Positions 63,242 to 64,000 of a stretch of DNA of 64,000 nucleotides are shown piece after piece (within the stretch, counting starts at the first letter, position 1; every line of letters starts with the position of its first letter). Made by a program: the position numbers and the translations under genes. The stretch comes from Actinomadura terrae (GTDB lineage: Bacteria > Actinomycetota > Actinomycetes > Streptosporangiales > Streptosporangiaceae). Below the pieces are notes generated by a model. That model searched no databases, was not told where the DNA came from, and saw only the letters and a list, made by a program, of their open reading frames with translations. The DNA lies in the NCBI RefSeq assembly GCF_022751215.1, contig NZ_JAICDG010000003.1:1027804-1091803 (forward strand). The letters run 5' to 3'.

Positions 63242-63880
63242 TCAGCTCGTTGTTTCGCCCTGTGCCTGTGGTGATCTCCGCACGAGTGTGGCGGTCCCGT
63301 CTTCTCGTGGTTGGGCGACCCATCCAGGCGGCCAGGTGCTGGGGGCGTTACCGTCCTCGACACTGAGGGCGTTGGGATCTTTGATGCACACGTCGTTGAG
63401 ATTCACCGACTCGGAGCCCTGTTCATACTCGGCGTCGGTGAAGTCGGCGCTTCCGGAGAAGGTCGCCCCGTTGAACCGGCCGCCGATGGAGAAGGTCGAG
63501 TGGGAAAACCAGACGTGGTGTTCGAGGTTGAGCCCGCGGAAGTCGGTGAGGCCCTCGAAGATGGCGCCTTGAAAGAAGGCAAGGCCGCAGTGCAACCCTC
63601 GGAGCATGGCTTCGCCGGCGAAGCGGGCGTGGTGGCACTCAAGGCTGTCGACGCGGCAGTCGATGAGGCTGAACCCGTCCAGGTGAGCTCCTGAGAGGTC
63701 CAGGCTCATGCCGGGCCAGTACGTGGGCGGGAGTTTGGCCTCCGCGCGCTGGCCCCGATACTCCCCGTCACGAAGATGGGTGGACAGCAGATCCTGAGCT
63801 GTATGCCGGACCTGGAGTTCCTCGCGGCGGCGCGCCAGTTCGGCATCGCCCGGTGGCGCGTCCTCTGGCGGGGGCGTGTG
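63242..63880 (-). CDS. Pentapeptide-repeat-like protein, 3' exon
   Basis: After the putative intron end at 63880 the frame reads TPPPEDAPPGDAELARRREE, a helical stretch, then repeats with the A/D-L/F-x-x-x pattern: LSGAHLDGFSLIDCRVDSLE, HHARFAGEAMLRGLHCGLAF, ATFSGSADFTDAEYEQGSES. It ends at 63242. A right-handed beta-helix is expected; function unknown. The 5' part of the gene lies beyond the right edge, on the other side of the intron. The apparent extension to ATG 63961 is intron sequence. Confidence 0.6.
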   Translation of the reverse strand, partial: HTPPPEDAPPGDAELARRREELQVRHTAQDLLSTHLRDGEYRGQRAEAKLPPTYWPGMSLDLSGAHLDGFSLIDCRVDSLECHHARFAGEAMLRGLHCGLAFFQGAIFEGLTDFRGLNLEHHVWFSHSTFSIGGRFNGATFSGSADFTDAEYEQGSESVNLNDVCIKDPNALSVEDGNAPSTWPPGWVAQPREDGTATLVRRSPQAQGETTS

Positions 63881-64000
63881 TCGGGTAGCCGGGACGCATC
63901 GCTGCGTCCCGGCCCCCTCAGAACCGGACGTGCGACTTGGCATCGCATCCGGCTCAAGCAAGCCGCGAGGGCGTTGCGGGTATACGTGGGAGTTCCCTGC
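63881..64000 (-). mobile_element. 3' end of a group II intron (domains V and VI)
   Basis: Minus strand 63955-63921 reads GAGCCGGATGCG...CGCACGTCCGGTTC, a ~35-nt hairpin with the AGC triad at its base, matching domain V. It is followed by the GC-rich hairpin GCCGGGACGC/GCGTCCCGGC (domain VI) and ends CTACCCGAC at 63880. The intron-encoded reverse transcriptase would be right of the window. The loop of domain V departs from the usual GNRA, so activity is uncertain. Confidence 0.7.

Overview
The window is very GC-rich, uses GTG starts freely and packs genes with GTGA/ATGA/TGATG overlaps. Together with an SsgB-like sporulation protein, a polyphosphate glucokinase, SthA and many TetR/PadR/SDR neighbours, this points to a sporulating, filamentous actinobacterium. 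A Streptosporangiales organism such as Actinomadura is my best guess; that is inference, not a database result.

Layout. (1) 1-8.3 kb: a predicted NTP-dependent conflict locus on the minus strand. It encodes a SMODS-associated-NUDIX-like protein, a class III nucleotidyl-cyclase-like protein, two different CHAT (caspase-like) proteases, a small divergent Cys-containing protein, and a large kinase-fold/degenerate-P-loop protein that runs off the left edge. (2) 8.4-13.4 kb: a kdp potassium-pump operon (27-residue membrane peptide, kdpF, A, B and an enlarged C) without kdpDE next to it. (3) 13.4-16.4 kb: a PadR-controlled, DrrAB-like ABC exporter with two DUF1048 proteins. (4) 16.4-28 kb: a hypothetical protein, secreted proteins, a TetR/SDR pair with two operators, an IS30 scrap, a serine hydrolase and a TetR gene truncated head to head, and a TetR-controlled FtsX-type ABC exporter.

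(5) 28.4-37.2 kb: an integrative element in tRNA-Val(GAC), bounded by 52-bp direct repeats. Its cargo is a STAND NTPase with TPRs, a TPR protein and a divergent two-TM protein, which I read as a candidate defence module. The integrase looks intact, but the excisionase and a DNA methyltransferase are frameshifted and an IS701 remnant is present. To the left lies the scrap of an older related integrase, so elements have accumulated in tandem. (6) 37.2-53.7 kb: core-like chromosome with tRNA-Gly/Cys/Val, ArsR-pabB-pabC, a tightly coupled carbohydrate operon (ABC importer, PHP hydrolase, GH38 alpha-mannosidase), ppgK-SMR-SDR with a divergent TetR, sthA, an ssgB-like gene and a PGPGW membrane protein.

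(7) 53.6-64 kb: a second integrase/excisionase module beside tRNA-Val(CAC), followed by a gene graveyard. It holds fragments of a histidine kinase, XRE/TPR and NB-ARC regulators, RidA, a chorismate-binding enzyme and a MoaD-like protein, among a few intact genes (serine hydrolase, isochorismatase). At the right edge a pentapeptide-repeat gene is interrupted by what looks like the 3' end (domains V and VI) of a group II intron whose body lies beyond the window.

No CRISPR array, rRNA or origin was seen. Protein family calls come from motif reading only.
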